This document shows positions 53,084 to 62,104 of a stretch of DNA of 64,000 bases, piece after piece. The notes below the pieces were generated by a model, which searched no databases, had not been told where the DNA came from, and saw only the letters and a list, made by a program, of their open reading frames with translations. The DNA comes from Paracoccus aestuarii (GTDB lineage: Bacteria > Pseudomonadota > Alphaproteobacteria > Rhodobacterales > Rhodobacteraceae): positions 124,001 through 188,000 of the forward strand of contig NZ_CP067170.1 of the NCBI RefSeq assembly GCF_028553885.1. Reading direction: 5' to 3'. Every line of letters starts with the position of its first letter. Positions within the stretch are counted from its first letter, which is position 1. The position numbers and the translations under genes are program-made.

Positions 53084-54313
53084 TCAGGATGCGCGGGCGG
53101 CGATGGCTCGGACGGGTGGGCGGGACAGGATGTCCTGAACCAGGGCGCGGACGCGGCCCGATCCGCCCATGTCGGGCGCGGGACCGGTCGGGCGCGGGGG
53201 CGGGCCCGCCATCCAGTCGCCCAGGGCCTGGGGCGTCAGCGCGTCGGGATGGATCATCGCGACCAGCCCCCGCGCGGCCAGGCGTTCGGTGCGGATCACC
53301 TGTTCGGCCCGGGGCCGCGCCCGCGGCACGATCAGCGACGGACGTTCCAGCGACAGGATCTCGCAGGTGGTGTTGTAGCCGCCCATGGCCACGATCCGCG
53401 CAGCCCCCTGCATCAGCGCAATGGGTTCGCGCACGAAGGGGACCAGCGTGATCTCCGGGCGGCGGGCGGTGATGTCGCGGATATGTTCGCGCAGGGCCAG
53501 GGGCATCTGGGTGCCGGTGACCAGGATGCCGCGATGCCCGGCGGGCAGCGGCGCGCGGGCAAAGGCCTCGCAAAGGCTGGCGCCGTCGCGCCCCCCGCCC
53601 ACCGCGCAATAGACATAGGGCGCGGGATCGCCGCACAGGACCGCATCCGCATCCATCCGCGCCGTGGGCGATGCCAGCCGCACGGAATGATCCAGATAGC
53701 CGACATGGCGCTGGCGCCCGCCAAAGGCGCCGTCCAGGCCGCAATCCTCGGCCAGATCGTAAAGCGAGGGGTCGCCATAGATCCAGATCGCGTCATAAAA
53801 CCGGCGCACGGTCTCGAAATTGCGCTGGCGCAGCCATTGGCGGCGCACCACGGCGGGGCGGTCGATCACGTCGCGCAGACCCAGGACCAGCCGGGTGTGC
53901 CCGTTTCGCGACAGGGCGGCCAGGGTCGCGTCCAGTTCGAACAGGGCGCCGCGCGGCACGTTGTCCACGATCATCAGATCGGGGTCGAAGGCCTGGACCG
54001 TCGCCTTGATCGCCTGCGCCCGCAGCGCGGTCAGGGGCGCCAGGTCGCGCCCCAGGTCGCGGGGGCGATAGCTGCCATCCGACCCCTTGGCATAGGCGGG
54101 CAGGGTCAGGCAGTCGACGCCCTGCGGCAGCTCGAACGCGCCCGCCTCGCGCATGCCGCCGATCAGCAGGATCTCGGGCGTGGGCAGGCCCTCCTTCAGG
54201 GCGCCGGCCAGCAGCAGGTTGCGCCGCAGATGCCCAAAGCCGAGCGTGTCATGCGAATAGAGCACGATGCGCGGCGCGCGCCGCGCCGGGGGGAATTCGT
54301 GGATCTGGGACAT
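53084..54313 (-). CDS. MurG/GT28-like glycosyltransferase
   Basis: 409 residues with a GT-B arrangement. The N-terminal RIVLYSHDTLGFGHLRRNLL is typical of this little-studied family, PDLMIVDNVPRGALFELDAT follows, and the C-terminal part has YCAVGGGRDGASLCEAFARA and ARIVAMGGYNTTCEILSLER PSL with the GxNT-type donor loop of MurG relatives. First gene of the cluster (kinase, exporter, three glycosyltransferases). The ATG at 54313 starts the conserved region; a longer frame upstream is Arg/Pro-rich. Confidence 0.78.
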   Translation of the reverse strand: MSQIHEFPPARRAPRIVLYSHDTLGFGHLRRNLLLAGALKEGLPTPEILLIGGMREAGAFELPQGVDCLTLPAYAKGSDGSYRPRDLGRDLAPLTALRAQAIKATVQAFDPDLMIVDNVPRGALFELDATLAALSRNGHTRLVLGLRDVIDRPAVVRRQWLRQRNFETVRRFYDAIWIYGDPSLYDLAEDCGLDGAFGGRQRHVGYLDHSVRLASPTARMDADAVLCGDPAPYVYCAVGGGRDGASLCEAFARAPLPAGHRGILVTGTQMPLALREHIRDITARRPEITLVPFVREPIALMQGAARIVAMGGYNTTCEILSLERPSLIVPRARPRAEQVIRTERLAARGLVAMIHPDALTPQALGDWMAGPPPRPTGPAPDMGGSGRVRALVQDILSRPPVRAIAARAS

Positions 54314-54509
54314 GGGGCGTTCTCGCCTTCTGGCTGCGGGATGGGGTGGCCGGTCGCGGTTCGCGGGGACAATCCGCACCATCCCCCCGCCGTTCCCGAG
54401 GCTCAAATTAGAAGTTCATTAGAATGGCGCCGCGGCGCTTTCCCCCGATGGGACAGGCTGTATCCTGCCGATCGACGGACCCCGTCCGACCGGCCCCAAG
54501 GGAAGGCAC

Positions 54510-56144
54510 ATGCCCGCCATGCTGATCCGCACCAAGCTCTTTGCCAGCCACGGCGCGACGGTCGCCGCCATGACGCTGATCGCCATCGGCATCATCGCCA
54601 TCCTGCGCGTGGGCGAGGCGAACCAGCGCGAGCTGCGCAGCAGCTATGAACGGATCCGGGCGATCAACCTGGTCGCGGCCTGGTCCAACGATTACGCCGA
54701 ACAGATCGCCGAACTGTTCATCCTGGGCACCGACCCGACCGAGATCGAGGAGGCGCGGCGCAACCTGACCGCGGCGCTGGATCACAAGGAGGGGCTGATC
54801 CGTGCCGACCCCCTTCCCCCCGGCCCCGGGCCGGAGGCCGACCGCGCCGCCGAACTGGCCCGGATCGAGGCGATCCGCCATGTCATCGGCCAGTCCGAGG
54901 GCACCCGCCTGCAGGTCGCGGCACTGTTGGACCAGGGCCTGCGCGACGAGGCGGCGGCGCTGTATCGCGACCAGCTGGAACACCGGCTGGACGCGGTCCT
55001 GGGCGCGCTGATCGGGGCCGCGACCGCGCGCGAGCGCGACGACGTGGTGGCCACCATCGCCAGCTCCGAACGGCTGGCCGACCGGCTGCGCCTGCTGGCC
55101 TTCGCGATGGTCGCGGCGGCATCGGCCTTGGCGCTGATCAGCGCATCGATGCTGCATTTGGCGATCTCGCGCCCGATCCGGGCCTTGGATGCGGGGGCCG
55201 AGGCGGTCGGGCGCGGCGATCTGGGCCATGTCGTCGACATCCGCCGCCGGGACGAGCTGGGGCGGCTGGCGCAGCGCTTCAACACCATGACCGCGCAGAT
55301 CCGCGAGCAGCGTGACCACCTGATGCGCACGAATGACCGGCTGGAACAGCAGGTCGCGCGGCGGACCCGCGAATTGCGCGCGCGCGGCGCGCTGGAACAG
55401 GCCGTGGCCCGGCTGGAGACGCTGGACAGCAACCGCGCCCGGTTCTTCGCCGATATCAGCCACGAGCTGCGCACCCCCCTGACCGTGCTGCGCGGCCATG
55501 CCGAGGTCGCCCTGCGCGCCCCCGGCCAGTCGCCCGAGGGGCTGCGCGCGGCCCTTGCGCGGGTGGTGGCCAAGGCCGACCAGATGGGCCGCCTGGTCGA
55601 GGAACTGCTGTTCCTGGCCCGGTCCGAGGCCGGGACCATCACCGTCGACCGCCGCCCCGTCGACCTGCAGGAGGTCATGGCCGACGTGCTCTTGGACAGC
55701 CAAGGCCTGTCGCGGCGGGCGGGCGTCACCATCTCGCCGCGCCAGGCGGCGGGGCCGGTGATCGTCACCGGCGATGCGGGGCGGCTGCGTCAGGCGATCA
55801 TGATCCCGCTGGACAACGCGATCCGCCTGGCCCCCGCCGACAGCGCGGTCCGGCTGGAGCTGACCGCGGAGGAGGGCCGGGCCGTGGTCACCATCGCCGA
55901 TCAGGGCCCCGGCTTCACCCCGGAGGAGGCCGAGCGCGCCTTCGTCCGCTTCTTTCGCGGCGATCAGGGGCGCGGACGCAGCGGGCGCGGCCTGGGCCTG
56001 GGCCTGTCCATCGCGCGCTGGATCGTGGACCGCCATGACGGCACCATCGCCATCGACAGCCAGCCGGGCCAGGGCGCGGTGGTCCGCATCGACCTGCCCC
56101 TGGCCCAGACCCTTCCCGATACGACGCCGGAGACCGCGACATGA
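54510..56144 (+). CDS. membrane sensor histidine kinase with HAMP
   Basis: 544 residues. Helix 1 at about 15-35 (VAAMTLIAIGIIAILRV), a periplasmic helical sensor domain to about 195, helix 2 (LLAFAMVAAASALALISASM), then a HAMP linker (SRPIRALDAGAEAVGRGDLG), a coiled coil, the phospho-accepting histidine in FADISHELRTPLTVLRGHAE near residue 316, the N-box DNAIRLAP and the ATP-lid motifs ADQGPGFTPEEA and RGLGLGLSIARWIVDRHDGT. The gene overlaps the response regulator gene by 4 bases. The signal sensed is unknown. Confidence 0.87.
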   Translation: MPAMLIRTKLFASHGATVAAMTLIAIGIIAILRVGEANQRELRSSYERIRAINLVAAWSNDYAEQIAELFILGTDPTEIEEARRNLTAALDHKEGLIRADPLPPGPGPEADRAAELARIEAIRHVIGQSEGTRLQVAALLDQGLRDEAAALYRDQLEHRLDAVLGALIGAATARERDDVVATIASSERLADRLRLLAFAMVAAASALALISASMLHLAISRPIRALDAGAEAVGRGDLGHVVDIRRRDELGRLAQRFNTMTAQIREQRDHLMRTNDRLEQQVARRTRELRARGALEQAVARLETLDSNRARFFADISHELRTPLTVLRGHAEVALRAPGQSPEGLRAALARVVAKADQMGRLVEELLFLARSEAGTITVDRRPVDLQEVMADVLLDSQGLSRRAGVTISPRQAAGPVIVTGDAGRLRQAIMIPLDNAIRLAPADSAVRLELTAEEGRAVVTIADQGPGFTPEEAERAFVRFFRGDQGRGRSGRGLGLGLSIARWIVDRHDGTIAIDSQPGQGAVVRIDLPLAQTLPDTTPETAT

Positions 56145-56848
56145 CCGCCCCCCGCATCCTGATCGTCGAGGACGATGCCGAGATCGCCGAATTCCTGTCG
56201 CTCGGCCTGACCGCCGAAGGCTACGAGGTCAGCGTCGAGCCGAACGGCGCGGGGCTGATGGACCGGGTCCGCACCGACGGAATCCGGCTGGTGGTGCTGG
56301 ACCGGATGCTGCCCGATGGCGAGGGGGTGGACCTCTGCCGCCGCTTGCGCGCCGCGGGCAGCGGGGTGCTGGTCCTGATGCTGACGGCGCGCGACGCGCT
56401 GGACGAAAAGCTGGAGGGGCTGCGCGCGGGGGCGGATGACTACGTCACCAAGCCCTTCGCCTTCGAGGAGCTGCTGGCCCGGATCGAGGCGCTGCTGCGC
56501 CGCGACGCGGCCCCCGCCCCCGCGCCGCGCGTCATCCGCTATGCCGACCTGACCGTGGACCTGGCCGCCAAGACCGCCCGGCGCGGCGACACCGATCTGG
56601 GCCTGACCGCGACCGAGTTCAACCTGCTGCGCTATCTGGTTGAAAACGCCGATCGCGTCGTCAGCCGGATGGAGATCCTGAACGCGGTCTGGGGCTATGA
56701 CTTCGATCCCAACACGAACATCGTCGAGGTCTATGTCGCCTATCTGCGCAAGAAGATGGAGGGCCGGGACGGATCGCGCCTGCTGCAGAACGTGCGCGGC
56801 TTCGGCTATCAGCTGTCCATGACCGCCCTGCAGCCGAGCCGCGCGTGA
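56141..56848 (+). CDS. OmpR/PhoB-family response regulator
   Basis: 235 residues. The receiver domain has the acidic pair in ILIVEDDAEIAEFL, the phospho-accepting Asp in LVVLDRMLPDGEG near 55 and the conserved Lys in VTKPFAFEELLAR. The C-terminal winged helix is intact (LTATEFNLLRYLVENADRVV, NTNIVEVYVAYLRKKM, VRGFGYQL). Partner of the overlapping histidine kinase. It is convergent with the TetR gene, which ends 4 bases away. Confidence 0.9.
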   Translation: MTAPRILIVEDDAEIAEFLSLGLTAEGYEVSVEPNGAGLMDRVRTDGIRLVVLDRMLPDGEGVDLCRRLRAAGSGVLVLMLTARDALDEKLEGLRAGADDYVTKPFAFEELLARIEALLRRDAAPAPAPRVIRYADLTVDLAAKTARRGDTDLGLTATEFNLLRYLVENADRVVSRMEILNAVWGYDFDPNTNIVEVYVAYLRKKMEGRDGSRLLQNVRGFGYQLSMTALQPSRA

Positions 56849-56852
56849 CCCC

Positions 56853-57467
56853 TCAGCCCCCCGGCGGCATCAGCCCCGCCTCGAAACGCGCCATCTCGGC
56901 CGGGTCGGGGGGCTGGCCCGTATAGATCGTCACATAGGTCGGGATGCGCGACAGGCGCGTCGGCAGATCCTCCTGCGCCTGCATCGAGATATAGCCGATC
57001 TGGACCAGATAGACGGTGCGGGCGCGGATGTCGGCCTCGGCCGGCGGGTGGCCCCATGCGGCCAGCATCGCGGTCAGCGCCGCCAGCCGCCGCGCATCGG
57101 CATCCGCGACCCGCGCCGCCACCGCGCCGTCCTGCAGCGCCCAGCTGCGCACCGCGAATTCCAGCCGCGCGTCGAAGGCCCCGGGCGCCAGAAAGGCCGC
57201 CAGCACGTTCAGCATCGCCTCGGTCCCGGTCACGGCATAGCGGGTCGTGGCCTGGATCAGGGGCCGGGTGGTGCGGTCCTCCCACCCCGCCAGCAGGGCC
57301 GCCAGCAGCGCCTCGCGATCGTCGAAGAACCAGTAGAAGCTGGTCCGCGACAGCCGCAGCCGCCGCGCCAAGGGCAGGATGCGCACGGCATCGACCCCGC
57401 CCTCGATCAGGGCCTGGCGCCCCGCCTCCAGCCAGCCTTCGCGCGATCCGCGCCCGCCTGCATCCAC
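56853..57467 (-). CDS. TetR-family regulator
   Basis: 204 residues. The helix-turn-helix is in the N-terminal 50 residues (EGGVDAVRILPLARRLRLSR followed by TSFYWFFDDREALLAALLAG), with a C-terminal helical ligand domain. The start is a GTG at 57467. It is divergent from the flavin/Fe-S oxidoreductase gene with a 102-bp shared control region that includes TTGACAGTGGTGTACATTCA, and probably represses it until substrate appears. The ligand is unknown. Confidence 0.82.
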   Translation of the reverse strand: MDAGGRGSREGWLEAGRQALIEGGVDAVRILPLARRLRLSRTSFYWFFDDREALLAALLAGWEDRTTRPLIQATTRYAVTGTEAMLNVLAAFLAPGAFDARLEFAVRSWALQDGAVAARVADADARRLAALTAMLAAWGHPPAEADIRARTVYLVQIGYISMQAQEDLPTRLSRIPTYVTIYTGQPPDPAEMARFEAGLMPPGG

Positions 57468-57569
57468 CGCCCCGACCCCGCATCCTGTTCACCTGTGACC
57501 TTAAGCTTGACAGTGGTGTACATTCAACCCAGTCTGGCCGCCATATCCCCCATGCCCCGGGTCCGCGCC

Positions 57570-59600
57570 ATGTCGAACGATCCCCTTCTGCAGCCCTTCC
57601 GGTTGAAGCATCTGACCCTGCGCAACCGCATCATGATCACCAGCCACGAACCCGCCTATCCCGAGGACGGGATGCCCAAGGACCGCTACCGCGCCTATCA
57701 CGTCGAACGGGCGCAGGCGGGGGTGGCGCTGACCATGACGGCGGGATCGGCCTCGGTCTCGCGCGACAGCCCGCCGGTCTTCAACAACATCTTGGCATGG
57801 AAGGACGAGGTCGTGGGCTGGATGCGCCGGCTGACCGATGAATGCCACGATCACGGCTGCGCGGTGATGATCCAGCTGACCCATCTGGGCCGCCGCACCC
57901 GGTGGGACAAGGCCGACTGGCTGCCGGTCGTGTCGCCCGGCCATGCGCGCGAGGCCGCGCACCGGTCCTTTCCCAAGCTGCTGGAGGATTGGGACATCGC
58001 CCGCATCATCGCCGATTACGTCGATGCGGCCGAACGCATGCAGGCCGCAGGCCTCGACGGGATCGAGCTGCAGGCTTACGGTCATCTGATGGACCAGTTC
58101 TGGTCGCCGCTGACCAACGATCTGGACGGCGATTACGGCGGATCGCTGGAAAACCGGCTGCGCTTCACCTTCGAGGTTCTGGGCGGCATCCGCGCCCGCT
58201 GCGGGCCGGATTTCATCACCGGCATCCGCTATACCGGCGACGAGGGCCTGCCCGGCGGCATCACCGCCGAGGAAGGCCTGGCCATATCGCGCCGCCTGAA
58301 GGACAGCGGGCTGGTCGATTTCCTGAACGTGGTGCGCGGCCATATCGACACCGATGCCGGGCTGACCGATGTGATCCCCATCCAAGGCATGCCCGCCGCC
58401 CCGCATCTGGATTTCGCCGGCACGGTCAGGCAGGCGACCGACATGCCGACCTTTCACGCCGCCCGCATCCCCGACGTGGCGACCGCGCGCCATGCCGTCG
58501 CATCGGGCCTGCTGGACATGGTGGGGATGACGCGGGCCCACATGGCCGACCCGCATCTGGTGCGCAAGATCGTCGAGGGGCGCGAACACGACATCCGCCC
58601 CTGCGTCGGCGCGAACTATTGCCTGGACCGGATCTATCAGGGCGGCATGGCCTTCTGCCTGCACAATGCCGCCACGGGCCGCGAGGAGACCCTGCCCCAC
58701 CACGTCCCCCCCGCCCCCGCGCCGCGGCGCATCACCGTCATCGGCGCCGGTCCCGGCGGGCTGGAGGCCGCCCGCGTCGCCGCCGAACGCGGCCATGCCG
58801 TGACCGTGCTGGAGGCGGCAGACAGCCCCGGCGGCCAGATCCGCCTGACCGCCCGGCAGCCTCGGCGGCGCGAGATGATGGCGATCATCGACTGGCGCAT
58901 GGCCCAATGCCAGGCGCGCGGCGTGACCTTCCGCTTCAACACCCTGGCCGATGCGGATGACGTGCTGGCCACCCGGCCCGATGCGGTGATCGTGGCGACA
59001 GGCGGCCTGCCCCATGTCCCGGACCTGCGGGCGGGCGGCGATCTGGTCTGTTCGGCCTGGGACATCCTGTCGGGCGACGTGGCGCCGGGGCGCGATGTGC
59101 TGATCTTCGACGATGCGGGCGATCATGCGGCCCTGCAGGCGGCCGACCGCATCGCCACCACCGGCGCCCGGGTCGAGATCGCGACCCCCGACCGCGCCTT
59201 CGCCCCGGAGGTGATGGCGATGAACCTGGTCCCCTATATGCGCAGCCTGCAGGCAGGCGACGTGACCTTCACCGTCACTTGGCGGCTGCTGGCGGTGGCG
59301 CGCGACGGCAACCGCCTGCGCGCCACGCTCGGCAGCGATTACGGCGATGTGACGCGCGACCGGCTGGTGGATCAGGTGGTGGTCAATCACGGCACGCGGC
59401 CGCTGGACGACCTTTACTTCGCGCTGCGGCCCCTGTCGGCGAATGGCGGTGCGGTGGATTACGACGCGCTAGTCGCGGGCACCCCCCAGCCCCCAACCGC
59501 GGATGGCCGGTTCCAGCTGTTCCGCATCGGCGACGCGGTGGCCGCGCGCAACACCCACGCCGCGATCCATGACGCGCTGCGCCTGGTGAAGGATCTGTGA
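57570..59600 (+). CDS. OYE-type flavin/Fe-S oxidoreductase (dimethylamine dehydrogenase / N-methylproline demethylase-like)
   Basis: 676 residues. The N-terminal 340 residues form an FMN TIM barrel (LLQPFRLKHLTLRNRIMITS, HEPAYPEDG, DGIELQAYGHLMDQFWSPLT, DYGGSLENRLRF). A cysteine region at 345-363 reads RPCVGANYCLDRIYQGGMAF C-like; relative to trimethylamine dehydrogenase one of the four cluster cysteines is replaced by alanine. The C-terminal half binds a dinucleotide (ITVIGAGPGGLEAARVAAER, ADSPGGQIRLTA). Such enzymes oxidatively demethylate amines. The replacement and sequence style recall N-methylproline demethylases, but the substrate is not settled. It is divergent from a TetR gene. Confidence 0.8.
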   Translation: MSNDPLLQPFRLKHLTLRNRIMITSHEPAYPEDGMPKDRYRAYHVERAQAGVALTMTAGSASVSRDSPPVFNNILAWKDEVVGWMRRLTDECHDHGCAVMIQLTHLGRRTRWDKADWLPVVSPGHAREAAHRSFPKLLEDWDIARIIADYVDAAERMQAAGLDGIELQAYGHLMDQFWSPLTNDLDGDYGGSLENRLRFTFEVLGGIRARCGPDFITGIRYTGDEGLPGGITAEEGLAISRRLKDSGLVDFLNVVRGHIDTDAGLTDVIPIQGMPAAPHLDFAGTVRQATDMPTFHAARIPDVATARHAVASGLLDMVGMTRAHMADPHLVRKIVEGREHDIRPCVGANYCLDRIYQGGMAFCLHNAATGREETLPHHVPPAPAPRRITVIGAGPGGLEAARVAAERGHAVTVLEAADSPGGQIRLTARQPRRREMMAIIDWRMAQCQARGVTFRFNTLADADDVLATRPDAVIVATGGLPHVPDLRAGGDLVCSAWDILSGDVAPGRDVLIFDDAGDHAALQAADRIATTGARVEIATPDRAFAPEVMAMNLVPYMRSLQAGDVTFTVTWRLLAVARDGNRLRATLGSDYGDVTRDRLVDQVVVNHGTRPLDDLYFALRPLSANGGAVDYDALVAGTPQPPTADGRFQLFRIGDAVAARNTHAAIHDALRLVKDL

Positions 59601-59667
59601 GGCGCCTCCGGGTTCACGCGGCCCGCCTTGCGCCCTATGCTGGGCCGACAGGAACCCCGGAGGCCCC

Positions 59668-60585
59668 ATGCCCATCGAGATCGCCACCCCGCTGGAGCTG
59701 CACGCCGCCCAGCTGGTGAATGCCGCCCGGGCCGAGAACGGCCTGGACCCCGTCCATGTCGAGGTGCATCTGAACAGCGCCGCCCAAGGCCATTCCGACT
59801 GGATGGCGGGCGGCGGCGGGCTGTCCCATCGCGGCGCGGATGACAGCCGTCCCGCCGACCGGGCCGAGGATGCCGATTTCCCGATGGCCGGCGCCAGCTG
59901 GCAGCTGACCGAGAATGTGGGCTATGTCAGCTATCGCGGCACGCCCGGGCGGGGCGATGTGGACAACCTGCACGCCGCGCTGATGGACAGCGAATCCCAT
60001 CGCGACAACATCCTGGATCCGGACGTGGATTACGTGGGGATCGGCCTGTCCACCGGCCAGCTGGGCCAGCATGACGTGCTGTTCATCACCCAGAACTTCG
60101 CCGCCACCACCCGCCCCGTCCTGGTCCAGGAGGAGGCGGACGGCCAGCCCGTCCTGACCACCTATGAGAACGGCGTCCCCGTCGACGGCACCACCCGCCC
60201 CGTCGATGCCGAGGACCTGCCCGAGGACCAGACCCCGCCCGAGGACGAGGCGCAGCCGTCCACCGCCGGGGCCTGCTTCGTGGCAACCGCCGCCTATGGC
60301 GATGCGGCCCATCCCGACGTGATCCTGCTGCGCCGCCTGCGCGACGAGGTGCTGGTCCGATCGGCGGCGGGGCGGGCCTTCATCCGCGCCTATTGGCGGA
60401 TCGGCCCGGTCCTGGCGCGGCTGGTCCGGGCGCGCGGCGCCACGGGGCGCATGACCCGCCTGGCCCTGCGCCCGGTGATCGCCGGGGCCGCGTGGGCCGT
60501 CGCGGGCCGCCCGCCGCGCGGCGTCGCATCGCCCATGGCGCATCGCGACCGGCGCACGACAGGCGCTATGTCCGGGCGCAAATAA
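59668..60585 (+). CDS. CAP (SCP-like) domain protein with CFI-box C-terminal domain
   Basis: 305 residues. Residues 5-150 are a CAP/SCP domain: LHAAQLVNAARAENGLDPVH, AAQGHSDWMAGGGGLSHRG, LTENVGYV and MDSESHRDNILDPDVDYVGI show the conserved His/Glu cavity. An acidic proline-rich linker (DAEDLPEDQTPPEDEAQP) follows. The C-terminus starts ACFVATAAYGDAAHPDVILL and continues with an arginine-rich hydrophobic region, matching the CFI-box C-terminal domain proposed to act in protein sorting. No N-terminal signal peptide is visible, which is odd for a CAP protein. The start has CCGGAGG upstream. Confidence 0.75.
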   Translation: MPIEIATPLELHAAQLVNAARAENGLDPVHVEVHLNSAAQGHSDWMAGGGGLSHRGADDSRPADRAEDADFPMAGASWQLTENVGYVSYRGTPGRGDVDNLHAALMDSESHRDNILDPDVDYVGIGLSTGQLGQHDVLFITQNFAATTRPVLVQEEADGQPVLTTYENGVPVDGTTRPVDAEDLPEDQTPPEDEAQPSTAGACFVATAAYGDAAHPDVILLRRLRDEVLVRSAAGRAFIRAYWRIGPVLARLVRARGATGRMTRLALRPVIAGAAWAVAGRPPRGVASPMAHRDRRTTGAMSGRK

Positions 60586-60610
60586 CGCTTGCCTTTCCGC
60601 CCCCCATGCG

Positions 60611-60634
60611 CGTTATTTCCCGGTGACCATAACC
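60611..60634 (+). promoter_or_regulatory. ModE-like operator before modA
   Basis: CGTTAT (60611-60616), exactly 12 bases and ATAACC (60629-60634) match the half-site sequence and spacing of the Escherichia coli ModE operator (CGTTAT-N12-ATAACG) with one mismatch. In addition AAATAACGC (60580-60588) and GCGTTATTT (60610-60618) are perfect inverted copies. The site lies 10 bases before modA, as expected for molybdate repression. Confidence 0.7.
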
Positions 60635-60644
60635 GGAGCCCGCG

Positions 60645-61400
60645 ATGCGCCTGATCCCCGCCGCCCTCGCCGCGGCTCTTGCCCTTGGCGCCGCGCCCGC
60701 CCTAGCCGATCAGGTCACCGTCTTCGCCGCCGCCAGCCTGACCGACGCGCTGGACCGGATCGCGGCGGATTGGACCGATGCGGGGGGCGCGGCGGTCGTG
60801 ACCTCCTATGCCGGGTCGTCTGCCCTGGCCCGCCAGATCCGCGAGGGGGCGCCTGCGGATATCTTCATCTCGGCCAGCCCGGACTGGATGGACGCGCTGG
60901 AGGCATCAGGCGACCTGCGCCCGGGCACTCGGCGCGACATCCTGGGCAACCGCCTGGTGCTGATCGCGCATGGGGACGCAGATCCGGTGACCATCGACGC
61001 GGATCTGGACCTGCCCGCGCTGCTGGGCGGGGGGCGGCTGTCCATGGCGCTGGTCGATGCGGTCCCGGCGGGGATCTATGGCCGGGCGGCGCTGATGCAT
61101 CTGGGCCTGTGGGACGCGGTCGCGCCCTTGGTCGCGCAATCGGACAATGTCCGCGCCGCGCTGGCCTTCGTCGCCCGGAACGAGGCCCCCTTGGGCATCG
61201 TCTATGCCACCGATGCCGCGGCCCAGGAAGCGGTGAGCGTCATCGGCACCTTTCCCGCCGACAGCCACCCGCCCATCACCTATCCCGCCGCCCTGACCGC
61301 GCAATCGGATGCCGCGCAGGCGCAGGCCTTTCTGGACCACCTCTCCTCGGATGCGGCGCGGCAGGTCTGGGCGCGGTTCGGCTTCACGCTGCCCGAATGA
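60645..61400 (+). CDS. modA: molybdate-binding periplasmic protein
   Basis: 251 residues with signal peptide (MRLIPAALAAALALGAAPAL, cleavage after ADQ region). The ModA features are FAAASLTDALDRIAADW, AGSSALARQIREGAPADIFI SASPDWMD-type ligand loops and GIVYATDAAAQEAVSVIGTF with VIGTFP near the C-terminus. It binds molybdate or tungstate in the periplasm. It overlaps modB by 4 bases and sits behind a ModE-like operator. Confidence 0.92.
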   Translation: MRLIPAALAAALALGAAPALADQVTVFAAASLTDALDRIAADWTDAGGAAVVTSYAGSSALARQIREGAPADIFISASPDWMDALEASGDLRPGTRRDILGNRLVLIAHGDADPVTIDADLDLPALLGGGRLSMALVDAVPAGIYGRAALMHLGLWDAVAPLVAQSDNVRAALAFVARNEAPLGIVYATDAAAQEAVSVIGTFPADSHPPITYPAALTAQSDAAQAQAFLDHLSSDAARQVWARFGFTLPE

Positions 61401-62104
61401 TGGATGCGGTGACAGGCTGGCTGGGGCCCGGGGAATGGCAGGCGGTGCGGCTGTCGCTGCGCGTGGGGCTGATCGCGACGCTGGTCAGCCTGCCCTTGGG
61501 GATCCTGACCGCCTATGCCTTGGCGCGATGGAGCTTTCCGGGCAAGCAGATCCTCAACGGGCTGGTCCATCTGCCGCTGATCCTGCCGCCGGTGGTGACG
61601 GGCTATCTGCTGCTGATCACCTTCGGGCGGCGCGGCAGCGTCGGCCAATGGCTGGAGACGGTGGGCATCGTCTTTTCCTTTCGCTGGACGGGGGCGGCGC
61701 TGGCGGCGGCGATCATGGCCTTTCCGCTGATGGTCCGCGCCATCCGCCTGGCGGTCGAGGCGGTCGATCCGCGGCTGGAGGCGGCTGCCGCGACCTTGGG
61801 GGCCAGCCCGCCCTGGGTCTTTCTGACCGTGACCCTGCCCCTGATGCTGCCGGGGGTGATCGCGGGGGCGATCCTGGCCTTCGCCAAGGCGATCGGCGAA
61901 TTCGGCGCGACGATCACCTTCGTGTCGAACATCCCGGGCCAGACCCAGACCGTGCCATCGGCCATCCACGCCCTGCTGCAGGTCCCGGGGGGCGAAGGCG
62001 CGGCCGGCCGGCTGGTCGTCATCGCCATCGCCATCGCCATGGCGGCGCTGCTTCTGTCGGAATACCTGGCGCGGCGGGTCGGGCGGCGGGTGTCGGGCGC
62101 ATGA
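61397..62104 (+). CDS. modB: molybdate ABC permease
   Basis: 235 residues, five to six hydrophobic helices, with the ModB start VTGWLGPGEWQAVRLSLRVG, the LPLILPPVVTGYLLLITFGR segment and the coupling loop EAAAATLGASPPWVFLTVTL followed by AFAKAIGEFGATITFVSNIP. The ATG overlaps the modA stop (ATGA) and its own stop overlaps modC (ATGA). It moves molybdate into the cell with ModC. Confidence 0.92.
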   Translation: MMDAVTGWLGPGEWQAVRLSLRVGLIATLVSLPLGILTAYALARWSFPGKQILNGLVHLPLILPPVVTGYLLLITFGRRGSVGQWLETVGIVFSFRWTGAALAAAIMAFPLMVRAIRLAVEAVDPRLEAAAATLGASPPWVFLTVTLPLMLPGVIAGAILAFAKAIGEFGATITFVSNIPGQTQTVPSAIHALLQVPGGEGAAGRLVVIAIAIAMAALLLSEYLARRVGRRVSGA

